A stretch of 64,000 nucleotides of DNA from Streptomyces griseoviridis. GTDB lineage: Bacteria; Actinomycetota; Actinomycetes; Streptomycetales; Streptomycetaceae. The stretch spans positions 1 through 64,000 of the forward strand of contig BMSM01000018.1 of NCBI GenBank assembly GCA_014649155.1. The letters are read 5' to 3'. The notes under the pieces are model-generated. The model was not told the origin of the DNA. It saw only the letters and a list, made by a program, of their open reading frames with translations, and made no database searches. How positions within the stretch are numbered: position 1 is the stretch's first letter; the number at the start of each line of letters is the position of its first letter. A program made the translations under genes and the position numbers. Below are positions 17,266-25,642 of the stretch, one piece after another.

Positions 17266-17739
17266 GTGAAGCTGGACTCCATGTACCAGGAAGTCATCCT
17301 GGACCACTACAAGAACCCGCACGGGCGTGGTCTGCGCGATGGCGACGCCGAGGTACACCATGTGAACCCGACGTGCGGTGACGAGATCACCCTCCGAGTG
17401 AAGTACGACGGCACGACGATCCAGGACGTCTCGTACGAGGGCCAGGGCTGTTCCATCAGCCAGGCGTCGGCCTCCGTGCTGAACGACCTGCTCGTCGGCA
17501 AGGACCTCGCCCAGGCGCAGAAGATCCAGGAGACCTTCCTGGAGCTGATGCAGTCCAAGGGCAAGCTGGAGCCGGACGACGCGATGGAGGACGTCCTGGA
17601 GGACGCGGTCGCGTTCGCCGGGGTCTCCAAGTACCCGGCCCGGGTCAAGTGCGCCCTCCTCAGCTGGATGGCGTGGAAGGACGCGACGGCCCAGGCGCTG
17701 GACGGCGCCGGCACCGACGCCGAAAGGAAGACGGCATGA
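17266..17739 (+). CDS. sufU: Sulfur-relay protein SufU
   Basis: Zinc-dependent sulfurtransferase of 157 residues that accepts the persulfide from SufS. The zinc/sulfur ligands C37 (NPTCGDEITL), C62 (GQGCSISQAS) and C129 (RVKCALLSW) are all present. GTG start at 17266 with a short spacer after sufS. The stop overlaps the next start (ATGA). Confidence 0.96.
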   Translation: MKLDSMYQEVILDHYKNPHGRGLRDGDAEVHHVNPTCGDEITLRVKYDGTTIQDVSYEGQGCSISQASASVLNDLLVGKDLAQAQKIQETFLELMQSKGKLEPDDAMEDVLEDAVAFAGVSKYPARVKCALLSWMAWKDATAQALDGAGTDAERKTA

Positions 17740-18068
17740 GCGAGACCGTGGAGATGAAGCCGGCCTCGGAGGAGGAACTCCGTGAGGCCCTGATGGACGT
17801 CGTCGACCCCGAACTGGGCATCGACGTCGTCAACCTGGGCCTGATCTACGGCATCCACGTCGACGACGCGAACATCGCGACCGTCGACATGACCCTGACC
17901 TCGGCGGCCTGCCCGCTGACCGACGTCATCGAGGACCAGGCCAAGTCCGCCACGGACGGCCTCGTCAGCGAGCTGCGCATCAACTGGGTCTGGATGCCGC
18001 CGTGGGGCCCGGACAAGATCACGGACGACGGCCGCGAGCAGTTGCGCGCGCTCGGCTTCAACGTCTGA
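17736..18068 (+). CDS. SufT-like metal-sulfur cluster assembly factor (DUF59/MIP18)
   Basis: Protein of 110 residues of the DUF59 family, related to SufT and PaaD. Its motifs are VVDPELGIDVVNLGLIYG and the cysteine-containing LTSAACPLTDVIEDQ. Members help mature or deliver Fe-S clusters. It is the last gene of the suf operon, translationally coupled to sufU and followed by a very strong terminator. Confidence 0.93.
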   Translation: MSETVEMKPASEEELREALMDVVDPELGIDVVNLGLIYGIHVDDANIATVDMTLTSAACPLTDVIEDQAKSATDGLVSELRINWVWMPPWGPDKITDDGREQLRALGFNV

Positions 18069-18094
18069 CGCCGTCCGACGACCGACGCCGTTCC

Positions 18095-18139
18095 ACGGCC
18101 GGCGGCCCCCGGTGCACCGCGCCGGGGGCCGCCGGCCGT
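18095..18139 (+). terminator. Terminator of the suf operon
   Basis: Perfect 18-bp stem: ACGGCCGGCGGCCCCCGG at 18095-18112 pairs with 18122-18139 around a 9-base loop. It lies 27 bases after the last suf stop codon and is followed by TTCA. Confidence 0.9.
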
Positions 18140-18204
18140 TTCACATCCCTTTCTCCCCCTCCTCCCAGCCCGTCCTCAGCCGCCGGTGGCAGTGTGCGCG
18201 GGTG

Positions 18205-19197
18205 ATGAGCACCGCCCCCGCCCGCCCCGTCTTCCTGCTCGGCTGTCCCCGGTCCGGCACGACCCTGCTCCAGCTCATGCTGCACGCGCATCCGAGGATC
18301 GCGCTGCCGCCGGAGAACCGGTTCGTGCTGCCGGCGTACGAGCGGCGGCTGAGCTTCGGCGACCTCCGCCGGTGTGCCGGCCGGGCCGCCCTGGCCGAGT
18401 GGATCACCACCCGCCGGGAGACCCGGTTCGACGAACTCGGCCTGGACGCGGACACGGTGGCCGCCCGCATCATCGACGGGCCGCCCACCCTCGGCTCGGC
18501 GCTGGGGGTGCCGCTGCGGGCGTACGCCGAGCGGCACGGCAAGGCCCGCTGGGGCGACAAGCGCCCCGCGTACGCCCTGCACGTCCCCGAGATCCTGCGG
18601 CTCTTCCCCGACGCCCAGTTCGTGCACCTCGTCCGCGACGGACGGGACTGCGTCGCCTCGCTGCTGGGGATGCCGTGGTGGCACGCCGGTCTCCACGAGG
18701 CGGTCGCCACCTGGGCGCAGGTCATGGACACCACCCGCCGCCACGCCCGCCGCCTCGGCCCGGAACGCTGGCACGAGCTGCGTTACGAGGACCTCCTGAC
18801 CGGCCCCGAGCCCGTCCTGCGCGGCCTCTGCGCCTACCTGGGCGAGGAGTACGACCCGGCGATGACCGCGCCGCACCGGCTCGCGGGCCTCGCCGTGCCC
18901 GCGCGCAAGACCTGGCACCGCCACACCCGCAGCGCGCCGGACGCCGCCCGCGCCGGCACCTGGCGGCGACGGCTCACCCCCGACCAGATCGGGCTCTGCG
19001 AGGCCGCGTTCGGCGACCGGCTGCTCCACGCCGGGTACGAGCCGAGCGGCGCGGTCCGCCCCGACCCGGCCGAACTGCTGCGCTACCGCCGGGTGTCGGC
19101 GCTGCGCCGCGCGGCCCACGCCCGCCGCCGACTGCGCGACCGGCGGACCCGGCTGCGCGAACCGGGCCCGGTCGCCGCGCTGCCGGCCGGCATCTGA
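18205..19197 (+). CDS. Sulfotransferase family protein
   Basis: Protein of 330 residues with the PAPS-binding P-loop LLGCPRSGTTLLQLML (C14 to T20 core) and the 3'-phosphate motif FVHLVRDGRDCVASLLG. It should transfer sulfuryl groups from PAPS to a hydroxyl or amine acceptor, and the acceptor is unknown. The C-terminal 60 residues are very Arg-rich. ATG at 18205. It is monocistronic, between the suf terminator and the SMR gene. Confidence 0.85.
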   Translation: MSTAPARPVFLLGCPRSGTTLLQLMLHAHPRIALPPENRFVLPAYERRLSFGDLRRCAGRAALAEWITTRRETRFDELGLDADTVAARIIDGPPTLGSALGVPLRAYAERHGKARWGDKRPAYALHVPEILRLFPDAQFVHLVRDGRDCVASLLGMPWWHAGLHEAVATWAQVMDTTRRHARRLGPERWHELRYEDLLTGPEPVLRGLCAYLGEEYDPAMTAPHRLAGLAVPARKTWHRHTRSAPDAARAGTWRRRLTPDQIGLCEAAFGDRLLHAGYEPSGAVRPDPAELLRYRRVSALRRAAHARRRLRDRRTRLREPGPVAALPAGI

Positions 19198-19208
19198 CGA
19201 ACCCTCAT

Positions 19209-19239
19209 GTGTACGCCCGTACACGACGCTGTGTACGCT
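19209..19239 (+). promoter_or_regulatory. Promoter and candidate TetR operator of the SMR-tetR pair
   Basis: GTGTAC-GCCC-GTACAC (19209-19224) is a perfect inverted repeat, and a third GTGTAC half site is at 19231-19236. The -10-like TACGCT (19234-19239) ends 7 bases before the ATG at 19247 with no ribosome-binding site. This suggests a leaderless transcript whose promoter is covered by the repeats. Confidence 0.55.
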
Positions 19240-19246
19240 CCTCCGC

Positions 19247-19567
19247 ATGGGATACCTGCTGCTCGTCGGCGCCATCGCCGCGGAGGTCGCCGGCACCACC
19301 GCCATGAAGTACAGCGAGGGCTTCAGCCGGCTGGTGCCGTCCCTGCTCACCGTGGCCGGGTACCTCGTCTCCTTCACGCTGCTGGCCCAGACGCTGAAGA
19401 CGCTCTCGGTCGGCACCGCCTACGCCATCTGGTCCGGCCTGGGCACCGCCGCCATCGCCGGCATCGGCGTCCTCTTCATGGGGGAGGGCATGACCGCGGT
19501 CAAGGCCGCCGGTATCGCGCTGATCATCCTCGGCGTGGTGGTGCTCAATCTCGGTGGGGCGCACTGA
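19247..19567 (+). CDS. Small multidrug resistance (SMR) efflux protein
   Basis: Proton-coupled drug/cation exporter of the EmrE/QacE/Sug type, 106 residues with four membrane helices. The essential membrane glutamate is E13 in AIAAEVAGTTAMK, and the third helix carries GTAYAIWSGLGTAAIAGIGVLFMGE. It would work as a dimer in the cytoplasmic membrane. The stop codon overlaps the start of the TetR regulator (TGATG), so pump and regulator are cotranscribed. Confidence 0.93.
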   Translation: MGYLLLVGAIAAEVAGTTAMKYSEGFSRLVPSLLTVAGYLVSFTLLAQTLKTLSVGTAYAIWSGLGTAAIAGIGVLFMGEGMTAVKAAGIALIILGVVVLNLGGAH

Positions 19568-20106
19568 TGCCCCGCAGGCACGATCCGGGCCGCCGGCAGC
19601 GGATCATCGACGCGGCGATCCGGGTCGTGGGGCGCGCGGGCATCGCGGGGCTCAGCCACCGCACCGTCGCCGCCGAGGCGGACGTACCGCTCGGCTCCAC
19701 GACGTACCACTTCGCCACGCTGGACGACCTGCTGGTCGCGGCGCTGCGGCAGGCGAACGAGGGGTTCGCCGAGGTGCTGGCCGCCCACCCGGCCCTCGCG
19801 GACCCGGCCGCCGACCTGCCCGCCGCGCTCGCCCGCGTCCTCGGCGAGTGGCTGGCCGGCGACCGCACGGGCGTCGAGCTGGAGTACGAGCTGTATCTGG
19901 CCGCCCTGCGCCGGCCCGCCCTGCGCCCGGTGGCCGCGGAGTGGGCGGACGGGGTGACCGCCCTGCTCTCCCGGCGCGTCGACCCGGTCACCGGGCGGGC
20001 GCTGGTCGCGCTCCTGGACGGCATCTGCCTCCAGGTACTGCTCACCGGCGCGCCGTACGACGAGGAGTACGCGCGGGACGTGCTGGCCCGGGTGCTCGGC
20101 ACGTGA
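19567..20106 (+). CDS. TetR-family regulator of the SMR pump
   Basis: Protein of 179 residues. The N-terminal helix-turn-helix covers about residues 8-52 (IIDAAIRVVGRAGIAGLSHRTVAAEADVPLGSTTYHF), followed by a TetR-like helical ligand domain. It likely represses the SMR gene and itself from the GTGTAC repeats upstream of the operon, releasing in response to a pump substrate. That regulation is inferred from position and repeats only. ATG at 19567 overlaps the pump stop. Confidence 0.9.
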   Translation: MPRRHDPGRRQRIIDAAIRVVGRAGIAGLSHRTVAAEADVPLGSTTYHFATLDDLLVAALRQANEGFAEVLAAHPALADPAADLPAALARVLGEWLAGDRTGVELEYELYLAALRRPALRPVAAEWADGVTALLSRRVDPVTGRALVALLDGICLQVLLTGAPYDEEYARDVLARVLGT

Positions 20107-20149
20107 GACGCGGGTGAGGGCTGGTTCGCCCTCGCCGCGCCCGGCCGGT

Positions 20150-20155
20150 TAGGTT
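20150..20155 (+). promoter_or_regulatory. Possible -10 element of dapD
   Basis: TAGGTT lies 6 bases before the dapD ATG, with no Shine-Dalgarno sequence between, as in leaderless Streptomyces genes. The -35 region is unclear. Confidence 0.35.
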
Positions 20156-20161
20156 TCCCCC

Positions 20162-21151
20162 ATGACCGACACGACTGCTTCCCGCACCACCGGTGCCGTG
20201 GCCGCCGGCCTCGCCACGATCGCCGCCGACGGCACCGTTCTCGACACCTGGTTCCCCGCGCCCGAACTGGTCGACGGGCCCGGCCCGTCGGGCACCGAGC
20301 GCCTCTCGGCCGAACAGGCCGCCGGGCTTCTCGGCGGCGGCGCGACCGCCGCCGTCGGCCCGGACACCCGCCGGGGCGTGGAGGTGGTCGCGGTCCGTAC
20401 GGTCATCGCCTCCCTGGACGAGAAGCCGATCGACGCGCACGACGTCTACCTGCGGCTGCACCTGCTCTCCCACCGCCTGGTCAAGCCGCACGGCCAGAAC
20501 CTGGACGGGATCTTCGCCCACCTGGCCAACGTCGCCTGGACCTCGCTGGGCCCGGTCGCCGTCGACGACCTGGAGAAGGTCCGTCTCAACGCCCGCGCGG
20601 AGGGCCTCCACCTCCAGGTCACCTCGGTCGACAAGTTCCCGCGCATGACGGACTACGTCGCCCCGAAGGGCGTCCGCATCGCCGACGCCGACCGGGTCCG
20701 CCTCGGCGCGCACCTCTCCGAGGGCACCACGGTCATGCACGAGGGCTTCGTCAACTTCAACGCCGGCACGCTCGGCACGTCGATGGTCGAGGGCCGCATC
20801 TCCGCGGGCGTCGTCATCGGCGACGGCTCGGACATCGGCGGCGGCGCGTCCACGATGGGCACCCTCTCCGGCGGCGGCAACGTCATCATCTCCATCGGCG
20901 AGCGCTGCCTGATCGGCGCCGAGGCGGGCGTCGGCATCGCCCTCGGCGACGAGTGCGTGGTCGAGGCCGGCCTCTACGTCACCGCCGGCACGCGCGTGAC
21001 GATGCCGGACGGTGAGATCGTCAAGGCCCGCGACCTCTCCGGCGCGTCCAACATCCTCTTCCGCCGCAACTCGGTGACGGGCGCGGTGGAGGCCCGGCCG
21101 AACAACGCGGTCTGGGGCGGACTGAACGACGTACTGCACAGTCACAACTGA
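20162..21151 (+). CDS. dapD: Tetrahydrodipicolinate N-succinyltransferase
   Basis: Acyltransferase of 329 residues that succinylates tetrahydrodipicolinate with succinyl-CoA in the diaminopimelate/lysine pathway, needed for LL-DAP peptidoglycan. The N-terminal domain covers roughly residues 1-165. The left-handed beta-helix follows, built from hexapeptide repeats such as VIGDGSDIGGGASTMGTLSG and ERCLIGAEAGVGIALGDEC. Length matches the actinobacterial class. It stands alone after the TetR gene. Confidence 0.95.
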   Translation: MTDTTASRTTGAVAAGLATIAADGTVLDTWFPAPELVDGPGPSGTERLSAEQAAGLLGGGATAAVGPDTRRGVEVVAVRTVIASLDEKPIDAHDVYLRLHLLSHRLVKPHGQNLDGIFAHLANVAWTSLGPVAVDDLEKVRLNARAEGLHLQVTSVDKFPRMTDYVAPKGVRIADADRVRLGAHLSEGTTVMHEGFVNFNAGTLGTSMVEGRISAGVVIGDGSDIGGGASTMGTLSGGGNVIISIGERCLIGAEAGVGIALGDECVVEAGLYVTAGTRVTMPDGEIVKARDLSGASNILFRRNSVTGAVEARPNNAVWGGLNDVLHSHN

Positions 21152-21241
21152 TCACGACCGTGACCTTCGCGTGGGTTCGGCAGATGAACGGGTGGGCGTT
21201 TCAGTCCGATCAGAGGCCGAACCGACGAAACGAGGTCTGGT

Positions 21242-21463
21242 ATGAGGAACGAGCGGGCGAAGGTCGTGGCGCGGTGGGTGACGGGGGCGGGGGCCGTGGC
21301 GGTGGCCTGCTGGCTGCCGGGGGTCGCGCACGCGGACGAGACCAACACCGCCTCGCACAACGGGCCCCGGGTCGGGCTCGTCAACGTAGGGCAGATCGAC
21401 GACCCGCTGGAGGATGTCCTGGAGCACACGCTGCTGTTCGGGGACGGGTACAGCTGGGGGTGA
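21242..21463 (+). CDS. Small secreted protein, 73 aa
   Basis: Signal peptide at about residues 1-31: a basic start MRNERAK, a hydrophobic core and a cleavage site after GVAHA. The mature peptide has only about 42 residues (DETNTASHNGPRVGLV followed by an acidic tail). No cysteine and no known motif. It resembles small conserved Streptomyces secreted peptides of unknown role. ATG at 21242; a GGTCTG sequence precedes it but no strong ribosome-binding site. Confidence 0.65.
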   Translation: MRNERAKVVARWVTGAGAVAVACWLPGVAHADETNTASHNGPRVGLVNVGQIDDPLEDVLEHTLLFGDGYSWG

Positions 21464-21578
21464 CCTCCGCCCGCCGGTGAGCGCCGGGGCCGTCGCGCGG
21501 TCCCGGCGGGGGCCGCGTGAACGGGTTCGGGCGGGGTACCCAGGGGGCGCAGGCGTGTGGACGAGGGAGGACGCGTCG

Positions 21579-21890
21579 ATGACGGAACGGCAGGCCGGGG
21601 TCAAGGGGCCCGATGAGCTGCGGCGGCAGATCGCTCGGGCGCGTGGCCGGGGCGGGGCACCGGCCGGCCGCGTGGACGTGAAGGGGCGGGCGCAGGCCCG
21701 CGCCGCGGATCTGCGGGACAAGGCCGGTGCGCTGACGGTGCAGCTGCGCAGCAGCGCCGCACAGGCCGGGCACACCGTCCAGGACCGGGCGAGCCGGGCC
21801 GGGCTGCCCCGGTCCCGGCCGGTGCTGGTCGCCGGGGCGGTGGCGGGGGCGGTCGTCGCGGCGGGGGTGCTGCGGCGGGGGCGTCGCTGA
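21579..21890 (+). CDS. DUF3618-like small membrane protein
   Basis: Protein of 103 residues. The N-terminal GPDELRRQIARARGR and the RVDVKGRAQARAADLRDK stretch follow the DUF3618 pattern of a coiled region. A single C-terminal membrane helix follows (PVLVAGAVAGAVVAAGVL) with a basic end, RRGRR. The region between the two motifs is shorter than usual. Function unknown. GGGAGG about 8 bases before the ATG at 21579 supports this start. Confidence 0.75.
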   Translation: MTERQAGVKGPDELRRQIARARGRGGAPAGRVDVKGRAQARAADLRDKAGALTVQLRSSAAQAGHTVQDRASRAGLPRSRPVLVAGAVAGAVVAAGVLRRGRR

Positions 21891-21916
21891 CGGTGGAGGA
21901 CCTGACGGGAGCGCGA

Positions 21917-21942
21917 GGCCGGGGACAGTGGAGTCCCCGGCC
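21917..21942. terminator. Bidirectional terminator
   Basis: GGCCGGGGAC (21917-21926) and GTCCCCGGCC (21933-21942) form a perfect 10-bp stem with a 6-base loop. The hairpin lies between the convergent DUF3618-like and nuclease genes. Confidence 0.75.
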
Positions 21943-21952
21943 CGTGTGACCC

Positions 21953-23770
21953 TTACGGGCGGAAGCGCAGCACCTGCGGGTCGTGGTCGCTGATCTGGTC
22001 CGGGAACTCGGCGTTGATGTGCACGCTGTCGTACGTGAAGCGGCCGGCGTGCCGGATCGACGGGCTGATCAGGATCTGGTCCAGGACCTGGCTGTTGCCC
22101 TGGTAGACGTACGAGTACCGCTCGGCGCGCGGCAGGGACTTGACCGCCGACCACAGGGCGCCGCCGTCCTCCAGGAGGCGGGCGGTCGTGGAGAACTCGA
22201 AGTCGTTGATGTCGCCCAGGGTGACGACGTCCGCGTTCTTCTGGGTGTCGAGGATGTCCTTCACGAAGGTGTTGACGGCCGCCGCCTGGAGGTGGCGCTG
22301 GATCTCCGAGCCGCGCGCCGGAGGCTGGTACTGGCTGGTCAGGCCCTGGTCGCCGCCCTTGGAGGCGAAGTGGTTGGCGATGACGAAGACGGTCCTGCCG
22401 CGGAAGACGAATTCGCCCGCGAGCGGCTTGCGGCTGTTCTCCCAGGCGGCGTTCGCCGGGTCGACGCGGCCGGGGGAGTGGGTGAGTGCCGCCTTGCCGC
22501 GGATCCTCGTGACGCCGGTCGCGGTGCGGGCGTCACCGGCCGCGCGGTCGGTGAAGGAGACCCGCTCCGGGTCGAACAGGAACACCTGGCGGATGTTGCC
22601 GCCGGGTTCGCCGCCGTCCTCGCCGTCGGCCGGGTCGACCGAGCGCCAGTCGTAGCGCGGGCCGCCCGCCGCGACGATCGCGTCGATCAGCTTCGTCACC
22701 GTCGCGCCGGCGGTGACCGTGCCGTCGTCGGTGGCGCCGTTGTTGTCCTGGATCTCCTCCAGGGACACGATGTCGGGCGAGGCCAGATGGCGGGTGATGG
22801 CCGCCGCGTGCGCGGCGAAGGTGGCGTCGGACGGGTCCAGGTTCTCGACGTTGTACGTCGCCACCGCCAGCTCGCCCCGCTGGGCCGCCCTGGTGGTCTC
22901 GGGCTCCGTGCCGCCGTCGCGCAGGGCGCCGATCTCGTTCGCCACCAGCGTGTAACCGCCGTACTGGTTGTAGTCCAGCGGGCCCGCGGTGGTGCCCGTG
23001 AGGGTGTCGCCCACGGTCGCCTCGGGGAAGTCGGCGACCGCGCCCAGGGACTGGATCTGGAGCCGGCCGGTGTTCTGGGAGTCGTAGGAGCGGTAGACCG
23101 TGCCGCCGCCGGCGCTCGGGTTCTCCTTCGGCTTCACCGTCACCCACAGTTCGGTGTACGGGTCGGTGGCGCCGGCCACGCGGGCGTCGGCGACCTGGAC
23201 GTTCATGCCCTCCAGGGACTCGTAGAAGTCCAGGGCGTACCGGGACGGGCGCAGCGGCAGGGAGTTGACCGAGCCGCCGGCCGCCTCCGGGGTGTAGGCG
23301 GCCGGCACCGAGCGGGCGGTGATCCGGGTCGCGGCCGGGACCGTGTTGCCGGACGAGACCACGGTCACCGTGGGCCGGGTGATCTCGGTCAGCGACTGGT
23401 TGCCGGAGGAGGCGCCGCCGGGGACGTACTCCGTGACGGTGCCGGAGACGGTGACGGCGTCGCCGACGGCGACCTTCGGGGCGGAGCCGGTGAAGACGAA
23501 GACACCCTCGCTGGTGGCCGGGTCGGCGTCCGGGGCCGGGTCCTGTATCCAGAAGCCGCGGGACGAGCCGTAGCCGCGCACGCCGGTGACGACGCCGGTC
23601 ACGCCGGTGACCTGCTGACCGGCGTACGGGGAGAGCCGGGTGGTGCCCTGGATGTCGTGGACGCGCGCGGAGGCCGCGTGCGCGGACGGGACGAGGACGA
23701 GGGCGGACGCCGCGGAGCAGACGGCGGCGACGGTGAGCGCGGCGAGACGCGCGGACGACTTGCTCGGCAT
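21953..23770 (-). CDS. Secreted ExeM/NucH-family endonuclease/phosphatase
   Basis: Extracellular protein of 605 residues. Signal peptide at about 1-32 (MPSKSSARLAALTV, hydrophobic core, cleavage near AHAAS). Next comes an OB-like N-terminal domain with VTGVVTGVRGYGSSRGFWIQD, and then the exonuclease-endonuclease-phosphatase domain (from about residue 315). The latter shows VATYNVENLDP, DIVSLEEIQDNN, VIANHFASKGGD, LGDINDF and the terminal SDHDPQVLRF. It probably degrades extracellular DNA for phosphate or carbon. ATG at 23770 chosen over an upstream in-frame start because it directly opens the signal peptide. Confidence 0.9.
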   Translation of the reverse strand: MPSKSSARLAALTVAAVCSAASALVLVPSAHAASARVHDIQGTTRLSPYAGQQVTGVTGVVTGVRGYGSSRGFWIQDPAPDADPATSEGVFVFTGSAPKVAVGDAVTVSGTVTEYVPGGASSGNQSLTEITRPTVTVVSSGNTVPAATRITARSVPAAYTPEAAGGSVNSLPLRPSRYALDFYESLEGMNVQVADARVAGATDPYTELWVTVKPKENPSAGGGTVYRSYDSQNTGRLQIQSLGAVADFPEATVGDTLTGTTAGPLDYNQYGGYTLVANEIGALRDGGTEPETTRAAQRGELAVATYNVENLDPSDATFAAHAAAITRHLASPDIVSLEEIQDNNGATDDGTVTAGATVTKLIDAIVAAGGPRYDWRSVDPADGEDGGEPGGNIRQVFLFDPERVSFTDRAAGDARTATGVTRIRGKAALTHSPGRVDPANAAWENSRKPLAGEFVFRGRTVFVIANHFASKGGDQGLTSQYQPPARGSEIQRHLQAAAVNTFVKDILDTQKNADVVTLGDINDFEFSTTARLLEDGGALWSAVKSLPRAERYSYVYQGNSQVLDQILISPSIRHAGRFTYDSVHINAEFPDQISDHDPQVLRFRP

Positions 23771-24038
23771 GGGGTCCCTCCGGGGACGTGGATTCAGGCG
23801 CCGTGGAGCGGGAGGAGGGGGCGCGCGCATGCCTGAGTGAACACTTGTGCCCCCCTGTTTCTACGCGCGTCAATCTCCTGCGCGGCCACGGCCGTTGTCA
23901 AGGTTTCGGCCATGTACGACGGCCGACGGGGAGATGAACCGGGCGGCATGGGTGGAAACCCGTCTAGGCTGAGCGGCTGAGCCGTACGGCGTCCAGGTGG
24001 CCGTACGGCCGTCGAGGCGCGCGAGGAGATAACAGCCC

Positions 24039-25469
24039 ATGTCAGACAGCTCCACCCTGCCGCCCGCGCGGCTCCACCCCGAAGCGGAGCTGGCCCGCGA
24101 AGCGCTCGCCGCCCCCCTGTTCGCCCGGGCCGTCCGGCTGGCCCGCTGGGCCGGTCCCGGGACCCGGGTGGAGGCCGGCGGGGACCTGGCCGAGGAGCAG
24201 CTCGGCGCGGCGGCCGAGGCGCTCGGGCTCGACGGCGAGCAGGCCGCCGCGGACGCGGGCGGGGCCTGGCGGGTCGCCGTGGACGCCGGGCTGGTCGAGA
24301 TCGTCGACGAGGAGCGGGGCTCCGTCCGGGCGGGCGCGGACCTCGCCCTGCTGACCGGCGGCTCCCCGCAGGACGTGCTCGGCGTGTGGCTCGCCGCCCT
24401 GGAGACCGTGCTCGCCGACGCGAGCGCCCCCGACCTCGGCGCCCTGGTCGACGCGGTGGCCGAGAGCGACGGCGAGCTGGACCTGTCCTCCCTGGACTGG
24501 GACCCCGAGGCCGAGGCGGCGTTCCTCGACGGGGTGCTCGGCAACCTCTACCTCCTCACCGTCGGTGAGGACGCCACCGGCGACGCCCCGGTGCCGCTGC
24601 CCGCGCTCGCCGCGTCGGTGCTGATCCCCGGCGACATGGGGGAACCCAGCAACGACGTGCTCCAGCAGGTCTCCGACGCGATGATGCGGCTGGACGACCA
24701 GTTCCGGCTGCTGGAGCCGATCGGCCTCGTCGCCTACCGGCCGGTGGACGAGGCCCTGATGACCGACACCGACGAGGAGCCCGCCGCGCCCGTCGACGAC
24801 ACCGACGTCGCCCGCTACGGCATGGTGCGGCTGACCCCGCTCGGCCTGTACGGGCTGCGGGCCCGGCTGCTGGAGGCCGGGTTCACCGCCCCGGCCGTCG
24901 GCGACCTCGCCGACAAAGGCGCCGACGTGCTGCTCGACGGCACGGCCGGGTACCCGCCGGCCGCCGCGCACGCCGAGACCGAGGGCTGGCTGGCCCGCCG
25001 CGACGCCCTCGCCGCCGCCCGGGAACTGCTGGCCGCGGCGCGCGGCACGGACGCCGGGGCGCCGCTGCGCCGGCTGCGCTGCCAGCAGGCGCTGGCCCTG
25101 GTCGGGCCCGACGCCGAGCCCGCGCTGCGCGAGGTCCTCGACGACGCGGAGCTGGGCGGGCTGGCCCGGGTCTGGCTGGCCGAGCACGGGGCGCGGGACG
25201 TGCCCCCGCCGCCGGAGTCCATGGTCTTCTGGCTGACCGTCGACACGGTGGCCGCGCAGCTCGCCGCCGAGGGCAACTCCGAGGAACTGCGCGCCCTGGT
25301 GGAGGGGCTCGCCGCCCAGCACAGCGGGTTCTTCGCCACCGCCTGGCGGGTCGACCACCCGGCCACCGCCGACGTCCTGGAGGCGATGGGGCGGCTGCAC
25401 CCCGACAAGAAGATCGCCAAGGAGGCCCGCAAGGCGGCGTTCAAGGCGCGCTCGCAGCAAGTGAGTTGA
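24039..25469 (+). CDS. Large conserved protein of unknown function
   Basis: Soluble acidic protein of 476 residues with no signal or membrane segment and no motif I recognise. Residues about 1-200 are Ala/Glu/Asp-rich and helical. Residues about 330-470 resemble helical repeat units (LRRLRCQQALALVGPDAEPALREVLDDAELGGLARVWLAEHG), suggesting a HEAT-like scaffold. A wHTH-like patch (VRLTPLGLYGLRARLLEAGF) lies in the middle. GAGGAG at 24022-24027 and the ATG at 24039 fix the start. It diverges from the nuclease gene and may be a protein-interaction factor. Confidence 0.7.
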   Translation: MSDSSTLPPARLHPEAELAREALAAPLFARAVRLARWAGPGTRVEAGGDLAEEQLGAAAEALGLDGEQAAADAGGAWRVAVDAGLVEIVDEERGSVRAGADLALLTGGSPQDVLGVWLAALETVLADASAPDLGALVDAVAESDGELDLSSLDWDPEAEAAFLDGVLGNLYLLTVGEDATGDAPVPLPALAASVLIPGDMGEPSNDVLQQVSDAMMRLDDQFRLLEPIGLVAYRPVDEALMTDTDEEPAAPVDDTDVARYGMVRLTPLGLYGLRARLLEAGFTAPAVGDLADKGADVLLDGTAGYPPAAAHAETEGWLARRDALAAARELLAAARGTDAGAPLRRLRCQQALALVGPDAEPALREVLDDAELGGLARVWLAEHGARDVPPPPESMVFWLTVDTVAAQLAAEGNSEELRALVEGLAAQHSGFFATAWRVDHPATADVLEAMGRLHPDKKIAKEARKAAFKARSQQVS

Positions 25470-25551
25470 CGCGGCCGGGGCGAAGGGGGCCGAGCAGGGC
25501 GGCGGGCGCGGCGGTGGATTCGCGTGCGCGGGTACCGGGGTGTCGTCCGGT

Positions 25552-25573
25552 GTTCAGGCGGCGTTAAGGAGCG
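25552..25573 (+). promoter_or_regulatory. Candidate PHO box upstream of the PhoX-like phosphatase
   Basis: Two directly adjacent 11-base units, GTTCAGGCGGC and GTTAAGGAGCG, follow the layout of Streptomyces PhoP sites, which are 11-base direct repeats of GTTCACC-type cores. The site lies 70 bases before the start of a predicted phosphatase. The second unit is a weak match. Confidence 0.45.
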
Positions 25574-25642
25574 GGCGGGACCGTGGCGCGGCAGCCCGTT
25601 CCGCCACCCCCTTCCTGGCACGCCCACGTCACAGGAGACACC

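Noticed and set aside
17100..17300. A second cysteine desulfurase frame or duplicated suf gene
   Set aside because: The overlapping frames are shadows of sufS and sufU. There is one copy of each suf gene.
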